DNA of 64,000 nt, taken from Rhodococcoides kyotonense. Its GTDB lineage: Bacteria > Actinomycetota > Actinomycetes > Mycobacteriales > Mycobacteriaceae. Shown here piece after piece: positions 1 to 10,586 of the stretch (position 1 is the first letter of the stretch; each line of letters starts with the position of its first letter). Both the position numbers and the translations under genes were made by a program. The stretch covers positions 62,001 to 126,000 of the forward strand of contig NZ_FZOW01000011.1 in the NCBI RefSeq assembly GCF_900188125.1, in the 5' to 3' direction. The notes under the pieces were generated by a model. The model did no database searches. It worked only from the letters and a program-made list of their open reading frames with translations, and was not told where the DNA came from.

Positions 1-72
1 CGTTGGAATCATGCACGAACCGTCGCCGCGATCGCGGCCTGCGCGGCATTGACGGTCGCCGTGCGACGTTAG
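1..72 (+). CDS. 3' end of a membrane protein gene (partial)
   Basis: Frame 1 is open from the window edge to a TAG at 70-72. It reads a short polar stretch (RWNHART) followed by an alanine/leucine/valine-rich helix. That looks like the last transmembrane segment of a small membrane protein, and the WNxxRT-plus-helix ending recalls the DUF1772/anthrone-oxygenase-like family; this is recall, not a search. Its stop codon overlaps the stop of the convergent small gene by three bases. With only 23 codons visible the assignment is weak. Confidence 0.4.
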   Translation, partial: RWNHARTVAAIAACAALTVAVRR

Positions 73-266
73 ATCTCGGGGTCGGCTGCTGCCTGCCGCC
101 TGGACTCGATCTCCTGCTCGAATGCCGAGATCAAGCGGTCTGCCTCGGCTACTGCTGCGTCGTCTGCACCTTCGTCCATCGACTGGTCGCGACCGCGTCG
201 AAGTGCGGCCAGTTCTGCGTCGAGTTCATGATTGTCGAGTACTCGTGGATCCAACATGGTCTCCAT
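69..266 (-). CDS. small acidic hypothetical protein
   Basis: A 65-residue protein of unknown function. It is rich in Asp, Glu and Ala, with heptad-like spacing in the second half that suggests a short amphipathic helix or coiled coil; there are no Cys or membrane segments. I chose the ATG at 264-266 because GAAGGCGG lies just upstream as a ribosome binding site; an ATG three codons later is the alternative. The longer open frame to 371 would run into the divergent glycosylase gene. It is transcribed away from that gene, so the 57 bp between the two start codons should hold both promoters. Compact acidic proteins of this kind are common in actinobacteria without known roles. Confidence 0.55.
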   Translation of the reverse strand: METMLDPRVLDNHELDAELAALRRGRDQSMDEGADDAAVAEADRLISAFEQEIESRRQAAADPEI

Positions 267-323
267 TGTCCGCCTTCGACAGCCGAACTCGCGCGAGAAA
301 CGCGGCGTGACATTGTAGGCACG

Positions 324-821
324 GTGAGCACCGTGCACAGCTTCCCGCCGATCGTCGACCACGACGCACACACGTTGATCCTGGGATCGATGCCGGGCGT
401 CGCGTCATTGGCCGCGAATCAGTACTACGCGCATCCGCGAAACTCGTTCTGGCCGATCATGGGAGACCTGTTCGGCGCCGTACCGTCCGTTCCGTACCAC
501 GAACGTGCCGCAGCACTGCGCCGTCACGGAATCGCTGTCTGGGATGTGTTGAAACTGTGTACGAGACACGGCAGCTTGGACTCCGCGATCGAGGAATCGT
601 CCATCGTCGTCAACGATGTCGAGTCGATGATGCAGGAACACCCATCGATCGACCGAATCTTCTTCAACGGCGCGAAAGCCGAATCCAGCTTCCTCAGGTA
701 CGTGGCACCCACGACGCAGTCGGCGACGTGTGTCCGGCTGCCGTCGACGAGCCCGGCACACGCGTCGATGTCGTACGAACGCAAACTCGACGCGTGGAAG
801 GCCGTCGCCGACCGCGGCTGA
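324..821 (+). CDS. DNA-deoxyinosine (hypoxanthine) glycosylase, UDG superfamily family 6
   Basis: A base-excision-repair enzyme that should remove hypoxanthine, the deamination product of adenine, from DNA. The 165-residue protein matches the usual compact length of the family. The N-terminal active-site motif LILGSMPGVASL is followed by the YYAHPRNSFW segment that defines hypoxanthine-DNA glycosylases of the UDG fold. A second motif near the C terminus (RLPSTSPAHA) is the substrate-binding loop. The start is the GTG at 324: it leaves a short lead into the first motif, whereas the open frame further upstream is antisense to the divergent small gene. The gene ends 6 bp before the convergent tesB stop. 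Confidence 0.82.
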   Translation: MSTVHSFPPIVDHDAHTLILGSMPGVASLAANQYYAHPRNSFWPIMGDLFGAVPSVPYHERAAALRRHGIAVWDVLKLCTRHGSLDSAIEESSIVVNDVESMMQEHPSIDRIFFNGAKAESSFLRYVAPTTQSATCVRLPSTSPAHASMSYERKLDAWKAVADRG

Positions 822-827
822 GAACGG

Positions 828-1742
828 CTACTTCCTCGGGAAGTGCCGAATCAGGCCCTCCTGCACCACGGTTGCCAGCAGCAATCCGTCGACGGAGAAG
901 AATCGTCCCGTCGCGAGGCCGCGCGAACCCGCCGCGACGGGCGACTCGGTGTCGTAGAGCGCCCAGTCGTCGAACCGGAACGGGCGATGGAACCAGATCG
1001 AGTGGTTGACCGTCGCAGCGACGATACGGTCGAAGCCCCACGACAGACCGTGAGTCGTGATGATGGAATCGAGCACCGTGGTGTCCGACGCGTATCCCAT
1101 GGTCGCGGCGTGGAAGATCGGGTCGTCGGGCAATTCGCCGTCGGCCTTCATCCAGACACGATTGTGGGTGAGCCGCTCCCCCGTCGTCTGCAGAATCCAC
1201 GCCGGATCGTTGGCGTAGCGCATGTCGATCGGTTTGAGAGCATCGACGAACATCTGTAGGCGATCCTCGTACCCGACGAAGTGATCTCCCAAGGGCGGCA
1301 ACGTGTCCGGGTACGGAACCTCGGGTAGTTCGACGCTGTGTTCCAGACCTTTTCCGAAGTCCTGGAACGCCGCGAGCATCACGAAGATCTCGTTGCCGTC
1401 CTGCAGCGCAGTGACCTGGCGATTGGCGAATGCTCGACCGTCGCGGTGCCGCGATACCTGGTACTCGATCGGCTTCTTGACGTCACCGCCTCGAATGAAG
1501 TGCGCATTGATCGCATGGACGTCACGCGACGTCCCCGTGACCGTGCGTCCCGCGGCGATCAACGCCTGCGAGACCAACTGGCCACCGAATGTGCGGCTGC
1601 CCACCTGGCGAGGATGCACCCCCCGGAACGTGTCCTCGCCGATCTCCTCGAGCTCGAGGAGCTCGAGGAGCGTCTGCAGATCCGTCTTGTCGGTCGTTCC
1701 CTCGGTCGCCGTCTCGGCGCCCGCTCCCCCCGCATCGGTCAC
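828..1742 (-). CDS. tesB: acyl-CoA thioesterase II (TesB family)
   Basis: Hydrolyses acyl-CoA to free fatty acid and CoA in the cytoplasm. The 304-residue protein carries two hot-dog folds: the N-terminal one begins near residue 30 (EIGEDTFRGVHP, TFGGQLVSQAL) and the C-terminal one covers roughly residues 190-300. The RDGRAFANRQV and LDSIITTHGLSWGF segments, the latter leading to the family's DTT/SxxHG-type catalytic region, are characteristic. The GTG start follows the pyk TAA stop with no gap, so translation is almost certainly coupled to pyruvate kinase. In M. tuberculosis tesB1 likewise sits beside pykA. The first 18 residues are low-complexity (Gly/Ala/Thr) and probably disordered. Confidence 0.92.
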   Translation of the reverse strand: MTDAGGAGAETATEGTTDKTDLQTLLELLELEEIGEDTFRGVHPRQVGSRTFGGQLVSQALIAAGRTVTGTSRDVHAINAHFIRGGDVKKPIEYQVSRHRDGRAFANRQVTALQDGNEIFVMLAAFQDFGKGLEHSVELPEVPYPDTLPPLGDHFVGYEDRLQMFVDALKPIDMRYANDPAWILQTTGERLTHNRVWMKADGELPDDPIFHAATMGYASDTTVLDSIITTHGLSWGFDRIVAATVNHSIWFHRPFRFDDWALYDTESPVAAGSRGLATGRFFSVDGLLLATVVQEGLIRHFPRK

Positions 1743-3167
1743 TTACCGGTCCTCTTCCCCAATTCGGTGCACGTGGATCAAGTTGGTCGAGCCTACTGTG
1801 CCGGGAGGGGCTCCGGCCACGATGACGACCTGATCGCCCTTGCTGTATCGACCCAGCTCCAGCAGAGCCTTGTCCACCTCGACCACCATCGCGTCGGTCG
1901 TCGCGACCTCGGGAACGAGGAAGGTCTCGGTTCCCCAGCTCAGCGCGAGCTGCGATCGAACCTCGGGGATGGACGTGAACGCGAGAAGCGGCAACGACGT
2001 GTGCAGACGCGCGAGACGCCGCACGGTGTCACCGGACTGAGTGAACGCGACGAGTGCTTTCGCGTCGAGACGCTCGCCGATGTCGCGGGCTGCGTACGAG
2101 ATCACACCGCGCTTGGTGCGGGGAACGTGCGTCAACGGCGGAACCGGGTCGCCCTCGGATTCGACGGTTTCGACGATGCGAGCCATCGTCCGGACCGTCT
2201 CCATCACGTACTTGCCCACCGACGTCTCACCGGACAGCATGACGGCGTCCGTGCCGTCGAGAACCGCGTTCGCGACGTCCGACGCCTCGGCGCGGGTCGG
2301 GCGGGAGTTCTCGATCATCGATTCGAGCATCTGCGTCGCGACGATGACGGGCTTGGCGTTCGCTCGCGCGATCTGGATCGCGCGCTTCTGAACGAGCGGA
2401 ACCTGCTCGAGCGGCAATTCGACACCGAGGTCACCACGGGCGACCATGATCGCGTCGAACGCCAGCACGATGGCTTCGAGGTTGTCGACGGCTTCGGGCT
2501 TCTCGAGCTTCGCGATGACCGGAACGCGTCGACCGACGCGGTCCATGATGGCGTGAACGAGTTCCACATCGGCAGGCGAGCGGACGAACGACAGCGCGAT
2601 GAAGTCGACGCCGAGGCCCAGCGCGAATTCGAGGTCGGCAATGTCCTTCTCGGACAAGGCCGGTACGGACACGTTCATGCCCGGAAGCGAGACGCCCTTG
2701 TTGTTGCTGACCGGTCCACCCTCGGTGACTCGACACAGCACGTCGTTACCCTCGACGCCGGTGACGACGAGTCCGACCTTGCCATCGTCGACGAGAAGGC
2801 GGTCGCCTTCCTTGGCGTCCTGAGCGAGCTCCTTGTACGTCGTCGACACGCGGTCGTGGGTGCCTTCGCACTCGTCGACGGTGATGCGCACCAATTCGCC
2901 GTTGGCCCAGGTGGTCTTGCCCTCGGCGAAGCGGCCGAGGCGGATCTTCGGTCCCTGTAGGTCGGCGAGGATGCCGACCGCCTTGCCCGTGGCATTCGAT
3001 GCCGCACGGACTCTTTCGTAGTTGGCCTGATGATCCGGGTGATCACCATGGCTGAAATTCAGTCTGGCGACATCCATTCCACTCTCGACGAGTTCACGGA
3101 TTCGGTCACTGGTAGCGGTGGCGGGTCCAAGGGTGCAAACGATCTTCGTACGTCGGCTCACGAACAC
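1743..3167 (-). CDS. pyk: pyruvate kinase
   Basis: Catalyses phosphoenolpyruvate + ADP to pyruvate + ATP, the last step of glycolysis. The 474-residue protein has the usual bacterial length. It opens with RRTKIVCTLGPAT, then has NFSHGDH, the catalytic-lysine region VIAKLEKPEAV, the metal-binding MVARGDLGVELP, and the effector-domain ending around GTTNLIHVHRIG-like residues. The GTG at 3167 is listed; a second in-frame GTG two codons later (3161) would give the more typical VSRRTKI start, and neither has a strong ribosome binding site. It is followed without a gap by tesB, forming a two-gene unit, and is separated from gltD upstream by a hairpin. Confidence 0.96.
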   Translation of the reverse strand: MFVSRRTKIVCTLGPATATSDRIRELVESGMDVARLNFSHGDHPDHQANYERVRAASNATGKAVGILADLQGPKIRLGRFAEGKTTWANGELVRITVDECEGTHDRVSTTYKELAQDAKEGDRLLVDDGKVGLVVTGVEGNDVLCRVTEGGPVSNNKGVSLPGMNVSVPALSEKDIADLEFALGLGVDFIALSFVRSPADVELVHAIMDRVGRRVPVIAKLEKPEAVDNLEAIVLAFDAIMVARGDLGVELPLEQVPLVQKRAIQIARANAKPVIVATQMLESMIENSRPTRAEASDVANAVLDGTDAVMLSGETSVGKYVMETVRTMARIVETVESEGDPVPPLTHVPRTKRGVISYAARDIGERLDAKALVAFTQSGDTVRRLARLHTSLPLLAFTSIPEVRSQLALSWGTETFLVPEVATTDAMVVEVDKALLELGRYSKGDQVVIVAGAPPGTVGSTNLIHVHRIGEEDR

Positions 3168-3212
3168 GAGCCTAGACGGTGGCCGTCACCTTCTCCATGG
3201 CAGAGGGGTCCA

Positions 3213-3242
3213 ACGCGATCCTACCCGCCAGTAGGATCGCGT
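3213..3242 (-). terminator. hairpin between gltD and pyk
   Basis: Perfect 12-bp arms (ACGCGATCCTAC and its complement) flank a 6-nt loop, just downstream of the gltD stop on the minus strand and before the pyk start. There is no T-tract, as is usual for actinobacterial terminators. It probably ends the gltBD transcript. Confidence 0.65.
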
Positions 3243-3270
3243 CGGCACTGCTCAGCAAGCCTGGATCGGT

Positions 3271-4773
3271 TCAGACCACGGCCAGCGGCAAGGCGGTCGG
3301 ATGGACGGGAGACGGCAGATCCGACCGGCCCGTCAGGTACGCGTCGACGCCGTGCGCCGCCGACCGACCCTCGGCGATCGCCCACACGACCAACGACGCA
3401 CCACGGTGCGCGTCACCGCACACGAACACGCCGGGCGCCGTCGTCTGCCAGTCGGGTCCACAGGACAACGCGCCGCGACGCGTCAAGGTCAGGCCGTAGT
3501 CGTCGAGCAGCGGACCGTGCTCGACGCCCTCGAATCCGATCGCGAACAACGCGAGATCGCAAGGCAACTCGACCTCGTCGCCGATCGGTGTGATGACGCG
3601 TCGACCTTCGGCGTCGCGCTGAACTTCCACCTCGGCGAGGACCATCGCACGCACCTGGCCCTTGTCGTCGCCCAGGAAGCGTTGCACCGCAACCTGGTGA
3701 CGCACCACGCCGCCTTCGGCGTGGGCGGGCGACGTCCTGAGCACGAGCGGCCACGACGGCCACGGCGAGCGGTCGTCACGCAGTTCGGGAAGCGCCTGGT
3801 TGTAGTCCAGCTGCGTCACCGACGCCGCACCCTGGCGGTGCGCGGTGCCGAGGCAGTCGGCACCGGTGTCGCCGCCGCCGATGATGACGACGTGCTTGTC
3901 CTTCGCGTCGATCGACGTCGGACCGTCGCCCTCGCACTCCTTGTTCGCCGGCACGAGGTGTTCCATCGCCAGGTGAACCCCGGTCAGGTGTCGCCCTTCG
4001 ACCTCGGTGTTGTCGCGAGCACGCAACGCACCGACCGCCAGCACGACGGCGTCGTAGTGTCCGCGCAGCTGCTCGACCGTGAAGTCGACGCCCACCTCGC
4101 ACTCGGTGACGAAATGCGTTCCCTCGGCGCGCATTTGCATGAGCCGCTGATCCAGCACCGACTTCTCGAGCTTGAACTCCGGAATGCCGTAGCGCAGCAG
4201 ACCACCGAGTCGATCGTCACGTTCGTAGACCGTCACGTCGTGCCCGGCACGGGTAAGTTGCTGCGCTGCAGCAAGTCCCGCCGGACCCGAACCGACGACG
4301 GCCACGCGCTTGCCGGTGTTGATGGTCGGCGGCTGCGGAACGACCGAACCGGAATCCCACGCCAGATCGGCGATCGTCTGTTCGACACGTTTGATCGTCA
4401 CGCTGCCGCCCGTGTCGGTCTCGGCGATCGACAGCACACACGCCGCTTCGCACGGCGCCGGACACACTCGCCCGGTGAACTCGGGGAAGTTGTTCGTCGC
4501 GTGGAGGCGATCGCTCGCCGCATCCCACCGGTCGCGACGGACCAGATCGTTCCATTCGGGGATCAGATTGCCCAGCGGGCACCCCGCAGTTCCCGAGTGG
4601 CAGAACGGGATTCCGCAGTCCATGCAGCGGCGCGCCTGATTCGACACGTCGGCCGCACGTTCGGATGCGGGCTGGTGCGAGTAGACCTCGTTCCAGTCCT
4701 TGACGCGTTCGGCGATGGGACGCTTCAGCGCCTCCTGCTTGACTACGTTCAGAAAACCTCTGGGATCAGCCAC
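3271..4773 (-). CDS. gltD: glutamate synthase (NADPH) small subunit
   Basis: FAD- and iron-sulfur-containing subunit that passes electrons from NADPH to the large subunit for glutamate synthesis from 2-oxoglutarate and glutamine. Over 500 residues, N-terminal cysteines (C50, C53, C58, C65; then C104, C108, C112) supply ligands for two 4Fe-4S clusters. [14 protein letters not shown] near residue 157 is the FAD Rossmann motif and [13 protein letters not shown] near residue 293 the NADPH one. The C-terminal [11 protein letters not shown] is the FAD-binding end motif. The start overlaps the gltB stop by 8 bp, so the two subunits are translationally coupled. Confidence 0.96.
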   Translation of the reverse strand: MADPRGFLNVVKQEALKRPIAERVKDWNEVYSHQPASERAADVSNQARRCMDCGIPFCHSGTAGCPLGNLIPEWNDLVRRDRWDAASDRLHATNNFPEFTGRVCPAPCEAACVLSIAETDTGGSVTIKRVEQTIADLAWDSGSVVPQPPTINTGKRVAVVGSGPAGLAAAQQLTRAGHDVTVYERDDRLGGLLRYGIPEFKLEKSVLDQRLMQMRAEGTHFVTECEVGVDFTVEQLRGHYDAVVLAVGALRARDNTEVEGRHLTGVHLAMEHLVPANKECEGDGPTSIDAKDKHVVIIGGGDTGADCLGTAHRQGAASVTQLDYNQALPELRDDRSPWPSWPLVLRTSPAHAEGGVVRHQVAVQRFLGDDKGQVRAMVLAEVEVQRDAEGRRVITPIGDEVELPCDLALFAIGFEGVEHGPLLDDYGLTLTRRGALSCGPDWQTTAPGVFVCGDAHRGASLVVWAIAEGRSAAHGVDAYLTGRSDLPSPVHPTALPLAVV

Positions 4774-7700
4774 GTGCTGCCTCCATGATCGCTACGTCGA
4801 CGTCGCGCCCTTCGGCACGCGCCATCCGCGTCGCCTCCAGCACACGCTGGTAGTCGACGGGCATGATTTTGGTGAACAGTGCGGACCGGCGAGGCCAGTC
4901 CGCGAGAAGCGAGCTCGCGACGGTCGAGCCGGTCCACTTCAGGTGGCTCTCCACCGTCTCGCGCAGCCACGCGAGATCGTCGGGGTCCGGTGTCTGCAGC
5001 GTCACCATGGCGGTGTTGACGTTGCTCTCGTCCAGCCCCAGAACGTAGGCGATACCGCCCGACATTCCGGCAGCCATGTTTCGTCCGGTCGGCCCGAGCA
5101 CCACGACGCGTCCGCCGGTCATGTATTCGAACGCATGGTCACCCACGCCTTCGTTGACCGCCGTGGCACCGGAGTTGCGCACCGCGAAGCGCTCGCCGAC
5201 GCGGCCGCGGAGGAACACTTCGCCCGCCGTTGCGCCGTAGAGGATGGTGTTGCCTGCGATGACGTTGTCCTCGGGGACGAACGAGACGTCGTCGGCCGGG
5301 CGCACGACGACACGCCCTCCCGACAAGCCTTTGCCGACATAGTCGTTGGTGTCGCCGATCAGGTCGATCGTGACGCCTGCGGGCAGGAACGCACCGAGTG
5401 ACTGGCCGGCCGAACCCGTCAGTTGCACACGGATGGTGTCGTCGGGAAGTCCGCGTCCGCCGAACCGTCGGGTGACCTCGGACCCGAGAAGCGTTCCGAC
5501 CGTGCGGTTCACGTTGCGCACCGGCAGTTCGAGGGTGACCGGATGTGCGTCTTCCAGCGCGCCCTCGGCGAGCTGGATGAGCGTGCGGTCGAGTGCAAAG
5601 TCCAGACCGTGGTCCTGGCCGCGGAGGCGTCGACGTTGCTTCAGCGGGGCGCCGTGCTGATCGGTGGGCATCGCGAAGATCGGCGACAGGTCGAGGCCCT
5701 CGCTCTTCCAGTGTGCGATACCGGCTTGCGTGTCCAGGAAATCCGCGTGCCCGACGGCTTCGTCGATGCTTCGGAAGCCGAGCTTGGCCAGGTACTGCCG
5801 GACGTCCTCGGCAACGAAACGGAAGAAGTCCTCGAGGAACTCCGGCTTGCCGTTGAATCGCTTGCGCAACTCCGGATTCTGCGTCGCGACACCGACCGGG
5901 CACGTGTCGAGGTGGCACACGCGCATCATGATGCAGCCGGACACGATCAGCGGAGCGGTGGAGAAGCCGAACTCCTCGGCTCCGAGCAACGCGGCCACGA
6001 TGACGTCGCGACCGGTGCGAAGGCCACCGTCGCACTGCACTGTGATGCGGTCGCGGAGTCCGTTGAGCACCAACGTCTGTTGCGCGTCGGCCAGGCCGAT
6101 CTCCCACGGAGCACCCGCGTGCTTGAGCGACGTCAGTGGCGCGGCGCCGGTGCCGCCGTCGTAACCGGAGATGAGTACGACGTCGGCGTGCGCCTTGCTG
6201 ACACCGGTCGCGACCGTGCCGACTCCGACCGAACTGACCAACTTGACGTGCACACGTGCGTTCTCGTTGGCGTTCTTGAGGTCGTGGATCAGCTGTGCGA
6301 GATCCTCGATCGAGTAGATGTCGTGGTGCGGCGGCGGCGAGATCAGACCGACGCCGGGCGTCGAATGCCGAGTCTTGGCCACCCAGGGGTACACCTTGTA
6401 CCCCGGAAGTTGGCCTCCCTCACCCGGTTTCGCGCCTTGCGCCATCTTGATCTGGATGTCCGACGCGTTGACGAGGTAGTCGCTCGTGACGCCGAATCGA
6501 CCACTGGCGACCTGCTTGACGGCGCTGCGGCGTGTCGGATCGTACAAACGGTCTGCGTCCTCGCCACCCTCACCGGAGTTCGAGCGCCCGCCGAGGTTGT
6601 TCATCGCGACGGCCATCGTCTCGTGTGCTTCGGCCGAAATGGATCCATAGCTCATCGCACCGGTGTTGAACCGCGTGACGATCGACTCGACAGGTTCGAC
6701 CTCGTCCAGCGGAACCGCCGGGCGAACACCTTCCTTGAGCTCGAACAGTCCTCGGAGAGCACCACCTTCACGGGCGAGGCGATCGACTTCGTCGCTGTAC
6801 TTCTGAAAGACGTCGTATCGACCCGTACGCGTCGCGTGCTGCAGCAGGAACACCGTCTCGGGCGTGAAGAGGTGCAGTTCGCCCTCGCGCCGGAACTGGT
6901 ATTCGCCACCGATCTCGAGGCGTCGGTGGACGCGGTCCGTCGGGTTCTCCGGGTAGGCGCGTCGGTGCCGAAGCTTGACCTCCTCGGCGAGCACGTCGAG
7001 GCCGACGCCGCCGAGTTTGCTGACGGTTCCCTTGAAGTAGTTGCGAACGACGTCCTTGTCGAGACCGATCGCTTCGAAAACCTGTGCGCCCGTGTAGGAC
7101 CCGACGGTCGAGATGCCCATCTTGGACATCACTTTGAGCACGCCCTTGCCGAGGCCGTACAGGTAGTTGCGGACAGCCACGGACGATTCGACGCCCGTCA
7201 GCTCGCCCTCGCCGACGAGATCCTCGATGGATTCCATGGCGAGGTACGGGTTGACGGCTGCCGCGCCGTACCCGATCAGAAGGGCGAGGTGGTGCACCTC
7301 GCGCGCGTCTCCCGATTCGACGACGAGCGCGACCTTGGTGCGCTCCTTGGTCCGCACGAGGTGGTGATGCACCGCTGCCGTCGCCAGCAACGACGGGATC
7401 GGCGCATGCGTGTGGTCGGAGTCCCGGTCGGAGATGATCAACGTGCGGAACCCGGCCGCGATCGCGGCACTCGCGCGGCGTCGGAGATCCTCGATCGCCT
7501 CGGCGAGGCCCTCTCCCCCGCGCTCGACCTCGTACAGCCCGCGCAGCACGGTCGCCGCGAGACCGGGGTGATCGCCGTCGAAGTTGATGTGGATGATCTT
7601 GTTCAACTCGTCGTTGTCGAGAACAGGCCACGGCAGCACGATCTGGCGGCACGACGCGGCCGTCGGCTCCAGTAGGTTCTGCTCCGGACCCATGACCCGC

Positions 7701-9349
7701 GACAGCGACGTGACGATCTCCTCGCGGATCGAGTCGAGCGGAGGATTGGTGACCTGCGCGAAGAGCTCGACGAAGTAGTCGTACAGCTGCCTCGACCGCT
7801 GCGACAGGACCGCAGCCGGAGTGTCGGTTCCCATGGAGCCCAACGGTTCTCCGCCCGACGCAGCCATCGGTGCCAGCACGACGCGCAGATCTTCCTCGGT
7901 GTATCCGAACGCGACCTGCCGACGCACGACGGACTCGTGGTTGTACTGGATGTGCGCGCGCTCGGGCAGACTCTTGATCTCGAGCAGACCTGCGTGGAGC
8001 CACTCCTGGTACGGATGCTCGCGGGCCAGTTGCTGCTTGATCTCGTCGTCGGGCACGATCCTGCCCGCCTCGGTGTCGACGAGGAACATCTTGCCGGGCT
8101 CGAGCCGTCCTTTGGCTACCACCTCGGATTGCGGAACGTCGAGAACTCCCGCCTCACTGGCGAGAATGATGCGCCCGTCCACGGTCTGCCACCACCGGCC
8201 GGGGCGCAGGCCGTTGCGGTCGAGCACGGCGCCCACGTAGGAACCGTCGGTGAACGTGACACATGCGGGGCCGTCCCACGGCTCCATGATCGACGCGTGG
8301 AACTGATAGAACGCGCGGACGTCGGGGTCCATGTTGCGATGGTTCTCCCACGGCTCGGGCACCATCATCATGACCACGTGCGGGACGCTGCGACCCGCGA
8401 GATGAAGGAGTTCGAGGACCTCGTCGAGCGATACCGAGTCCGAACCGTCGGGGTTGCAGATCGGGTACAACCGCTTCAGATCACCGGGAATGAGATTGCT
8501 GCTCAACATCGCCTCGCGGGCGCGCATCCGATTTCGGTTGCCCATGACGGTGTTGATCTCGCCGTTGTGCGCGACGTACCGATGCGGGTGCGCGAGAGGC
8601 CACGACGGGAACGTGTTGGTCGAGAAACGGCTGTGCACGATGGCAATGGCACTCTTGCACAGCGGGTTACGAAGATCAGGGAAGAACATGGGCAGCTGCA
8701 TCGTCGTGAGCATGCCCTTGTAGACGATGGTCCGACTGGACAGCGAAGGAAAGAACAGACCGGTTCCGGCTGCCTCGATCTCCGGAGTGACCTGCTCCGC
8801 TCGCTTGCGCAATCCGTAGACCCGACGGTCCAGTTCGAGGCCGCCGAGACGCCGGCCGTCGACCTCGGGTGCGGTGACGAACAGGTACGACATGTGCGGC
8901 ATGCACCCCACCGCGGTCAGTCCGATGTCCGCGCGATCGGGATCGACGTCCACCTCACGCCATCCGAGGATCTCGAGACCCTCTTCGGCAGCGATGGCCT
9001 CGACACGCGAGACGGCGTCGGACCGTTCGCGGATGCCTTGCGGCAGGAAGCAGATTCCGGCGGCATACGTGTTGGTGCCGTCGCCCTGCGCGGCGGGTAG
9101 CGCGAAATCGACGAGCGACTCGAGGAGTTCGACCGGGAGCTGCAGCAGAATGCCTGCACCGTCACCGCTGTTCGGCTCTGCGCCTGCGGCGCCTCGATGC
9201 TCGAGATTCTCCAGCGCGAGCACTCCGTCGGCGACGATGCTGTGCGACCGGCGCCCGGCCACGTCGGCGATCATGGCGACGCCGCACGAGTCCTTTTCCT
9301 GGGCAGGGTCGTACAGTCCCTGCTCTGCCGGCAACTGTGAGAACAGCAT
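4766..9349 (-). CDS. gltB: glutamate synthase large subunit
   Basis: Makes two glutamates from glutamine and 2-oxoglutarate, the main ammonia-assimilating route when ammonium is scarce. The 1527 residues are full length. C22, within the [11 protein letters not shown] motif, is the Ntn-amidotransferase nucleophile and would be exposed by cleaving a 21-residue propeptide. The FMN-binding synthase domain lies around residues 820-1200 and contains the 3Fe-4S cysteines in [15 protein letters not shown] near residue 1140. The C-terminal Gly-rich beta-helix (GXXG repeats such as [17 protein letters not shown]) is typical. A strong GGAGGTGA site precedes the ATG. It forms an operon with gltD; this pair is not in the equivalent position in M. 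tuberculosis as I recall it. Confidence 0.97.
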   Translation of the reverse strand: MLFSQLPAEQGLYDPAQEKDSCGVAMIADVAGRRSHSIVADGVLALENLEHRGAAGAEPNSGDGAGILLQLPVELLESLVDFALPAAQGDGTNTYAAGICFLPQGIRERSDAVSRVEAIAAEEGLEILGWREVDVDPDRADIGLTAVGCMPHMSYLFVTAPEVDGRRLGGLELDRRVYGLRKRAEQVTPEIEAAGTGLFFPSLSSRTIVYKGMLTTMQLPMFFPDLRNPLCKSAIAIVHSRFSTNTFPSWPLAHPHRYVAHNGEINTVMGNRNRMRAREAMLSSNLIPGDLKRLYPICNPDGSDSVSLDEVLELLHLAGRSVPHVVMMMVPEPWENHRNMDPDVRAFYQFHASIMEPWDGPACVTFTDGSYVGAVLDRNGLRPGRWWQTVDGRIILASEAGVLDVPQSEVVAKGRLEPGKMFLVDTEAGRIVPDDEIKQQLAREHPYQEWLHAGLLEIKSLPERAHIQYNHESVVRRQVAFGYTEEDLRVVLAPMAASGGEPLGSMGTDTPAAVLSQRSRQLYDYFVELFAQVTNPPLDSIREEIVTSLSRVMGPEQNLLEPTAASCRQIVLPWPVLDNDELNKIIHINFDGDHPGLAATVLRGLYEVERGGEGLAEAIEDLRRRASAAIAAGFRTLIISDRDSDHTHAPIPSLLATAAVHHHLVRTKERTKVALVVESGDAREVHHLALLIGYGAAAVNPYLAMESIEDLVGEGELTGVESSVAVRNYLYGLGKGVLKVMSKMGISTVGSYTGAQVFEAIGLDKDVVRNYFKGTVSKLGGVGLDVLAEEVKLRHRRAYPENPTDRVHRRLEIGGEYQFRREGELHLFTPETVFLLQHATRTGRYDVFQKYSDEVDRLAREGGALRGLFELKEGVRPAVPLDEVEPVESIVTRFNTGAMSYGSISAEAHETMAVAMNNLGGRSNSGEGGEDADRLYDPTRRSAVKQVASGRFGVTSDYLVNASDIQIKMAQGAKPGEGGQLPGYKVYPWVAKTRHSTPGVGLISPPPHHDIYSIEDLAQLIHDLKNANENARVHVKLVSSVGVGTVATGVSKAHADVVLISGYDGGTGAAPLTSLKHAGAPWEIGLADAQQTLVLNGLRDRITVQCDGGLRTGRDVIVAALLGAEEFGFSTAPLIVSGCIMMRVCHLDTCPVGVATQNPELRKRFNGKPEFLEDFFRFVAEDVRQYLAKLGFRSIDEAVGHADFLDTQAGIAHWKSEGLDLSPIFAMPTDQHGAPLKQRRRLRGQDHGLDFALDRTLIQLAEGALEDAHPVTLELPVRNVNRTVGTLLGSEVTRRFGGRGLPDDTIRVQLTGSAGQSLGAFLPAGVTIDLIGDTNDYVGKGLSGGRVVVRPADDVSFVPEDNVIAGNTILYGATAGEVFLRGRVGERFAVRNSGATAVNEGVGDHAFEYMTGGRVVVLGPTGRNMAAGMSGGIAYVLGLDESNVNTAMVTLQTPDPDDLAWLRETVESHLKWTGSTVASSLLADWPRRSALFTKIMPVDYQRVLEATRMARAEGRDVDVAIMEAARG

Positions 9350-9621
9350 TTTCCGTCACCTCCACCTGGGCCAGGGAGACACCGCGGAAGTGCTGCGCGC
9401 GAAAATACGGCACCGTTCTTCTCTCGGCGACTCCGCCAGCGATGAGCTCTGGTGACAACGATACGGGTCACGCGAGAACTCGCTTTGTGCTGAAATCGGG
9501 GTCTACCGGGACAACTCTGGCCCGCGAAGGATTTCGGCCATCGGCCGAACGAACCGAGCGTACCAGTAGCTCTTGACAATCCATCAATCGTGAAGGTCAC
9601 CGGCTACCGGCACGTCGGGCG
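9350..9621 (-). promoter_or_regulatory. gltB upstream region with two inverted repeats
   Basis: A 272-bp gap between the TM2 gene stop and gltB. It holds GTGAC-N10-GTCAC at 9452-9471 and TTCGGCC-ATC-GGCCGAA at 9533-9549. Either could be an operator for a nitrogen regulator or a short hairpin that ends the TM2 transcript. No clear -10/-35 pair could be fixed, and no open frame looks real here. Confidence 0.35.
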
Positions 9622-10530
9622 TCAGTCGCGCAGGGGCCTGCCGTGCTGGTCACGGACGCTGCCGGTGAGCATCATGATGCCGTCGATCAGCGGCCAGATA
9701 GCACCGATACCGCAGGTCAGCCATGTGACGGCGATCTGTGCGATCGCGATACCGGGCTGGTTCAGATAGAAGCGGCCTGCGCCGAACGCGCCGAGCAGAA
9801 TTTCGAGCAGTCCAGCCGTCACCTTCGACTTGTCCGACAGCGGCTCACCCGTGACGGGATGACGCCCGAACGGAGCCGTCTGATCGACGCCGTATCCCCC
9901 GGCATATGCGCCGTAGGGTTGCTGCCCGTATCCCTGCGGCGCATACCCTTGCTGCCCGTAGCCCGGCTGGCCGTAATTCTGCTGCGCGTAATTCTGCTGG
10001 CCGTAGTTCTGTTGGCCATAGTTCTGCTGGCCGTACGGGGGCGGCGGGTACCCCTGCTGGCCTTCCGTCGGGTATCCCGGCGGCGGTGGGGTGTACCCCG
10101 GATCCGGGTACTGCTGGGTGAACTGCTGGTACCCGGGGTCCGGTGGACCGTAGACCGGTCCACCCGGATCTGCCTCGCCGTACCCGGGCGACGGTGTCGC
10201 CGAAGGCTTGTCGAGGTTCACGCCCGAGGGAAAGGTGTCGGATTCGGTGGGCGGCGGATAACTCGGGCTGGCTCCCCATCCCGGGCCGTTCCCGATTCCG
10301 GAATGCACGTCCCACCCAGGTCCCGAACCGGAACCCGAGCCTGTGGCGCCGGTGACGGGCCCGATCTCCGACGTCGCCGGCGGCTCCGACAGCGACGCTT
10401 CGGCGGTGGCGTCGTAATCGAACGGCGCGCCGAATTCCGGTGGCGTCGTGTGCCGTTCCGTGTCACCACCGGACGAGTTCGTCGTTTCTGCGTTCTCGTT
10501 CGGCTCGGAGTTCTTGTCTGGCTCGGTCAC
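9622..10530 (-). CDS. TM2 domain-containing protein with Tyr/Gln/Gly-rich low-complexity region
   Basis: A membrane protein of unknown function, 302 residues from a GTG at 10528-10530 preceded by GAGGAG. Residues 1-60 are acidic and polar. Residues about 60-220 are proline/glycine/tyrosine/glutamine rich, with tandem YGQQN units. The C-terminal 80 residues form a TM2 domain: two hydrophobic helices ([20 protein letters not shown] and [22 protein letters not shown]) joined by the family's short turn. TM2 proteins with Pro/Tyr/Gln-rich N termini are frequent in actinobacteria. The open frame continues upstream into lgt, but that part is out-of-frame shadow. It lies 56 bp after the lgt stop and may be read from the lgt transcript. 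Confidence 0.82.
   Translation of the reverse strand: MTEPDKNSEPNENAETTNSSGGDTERHTTPPEFGAPFDYDATAEASLSEPPATSEIGPVTGATGSGSGSGPGWDVHSGIGNGPGWGASPSYPPPTESDTFPSGVNLDKPSATPSPGYGEADPGGPVYGPPDPGYQQFTQQYPDPGYTPPPPGYPTEGQQGYPPPPYGQQNYGQQNYGQQNYAQQNYGQPGYGQQGYAPQGYGQQPYGAYAGGYGVDQTAPFGRHPVTGEPLSDKSKVTAGLLEILLGAFGAGRFYLNQPGIAIAQIAVTWLTCGIGAIWPLIDGIMMLTGSVRDQHGRPLRD
9967..10035 (-). repeat. in-gene 15-bp tandem repeat coding for YGQQN-type units
   Basis: Four to five imperfect 15-bp units, for example ctggccgtagttctg on the plus strand, lie head to tail and encode repeated N-Y-G/A-Q-Q. The near identity of the units at DNA level suggests recent slippage expansion. The low-complexity character continues on both sides with more diverged units. 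Confidence 0.75.
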
Positions 10531-10586
10531 CGTGCGCTCCTCGTTCTTCTCGGCTGCAGATGCGAAGAATCTTCCGTGCGAGACGG

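Noticed and set aside
1338..2960. A 540-codon plus-strand frame
   Set aside because: It is antisense to pyk and tesB and has shadow composition.
5423..7675. A 750-codon open frame on the plus strand
   Set aside because: It is antisense to gltB in the frame that stays open in high-GC genes. Its protein is Arg/Val/Asp-rich with no family features, and gltB is unmistakable.
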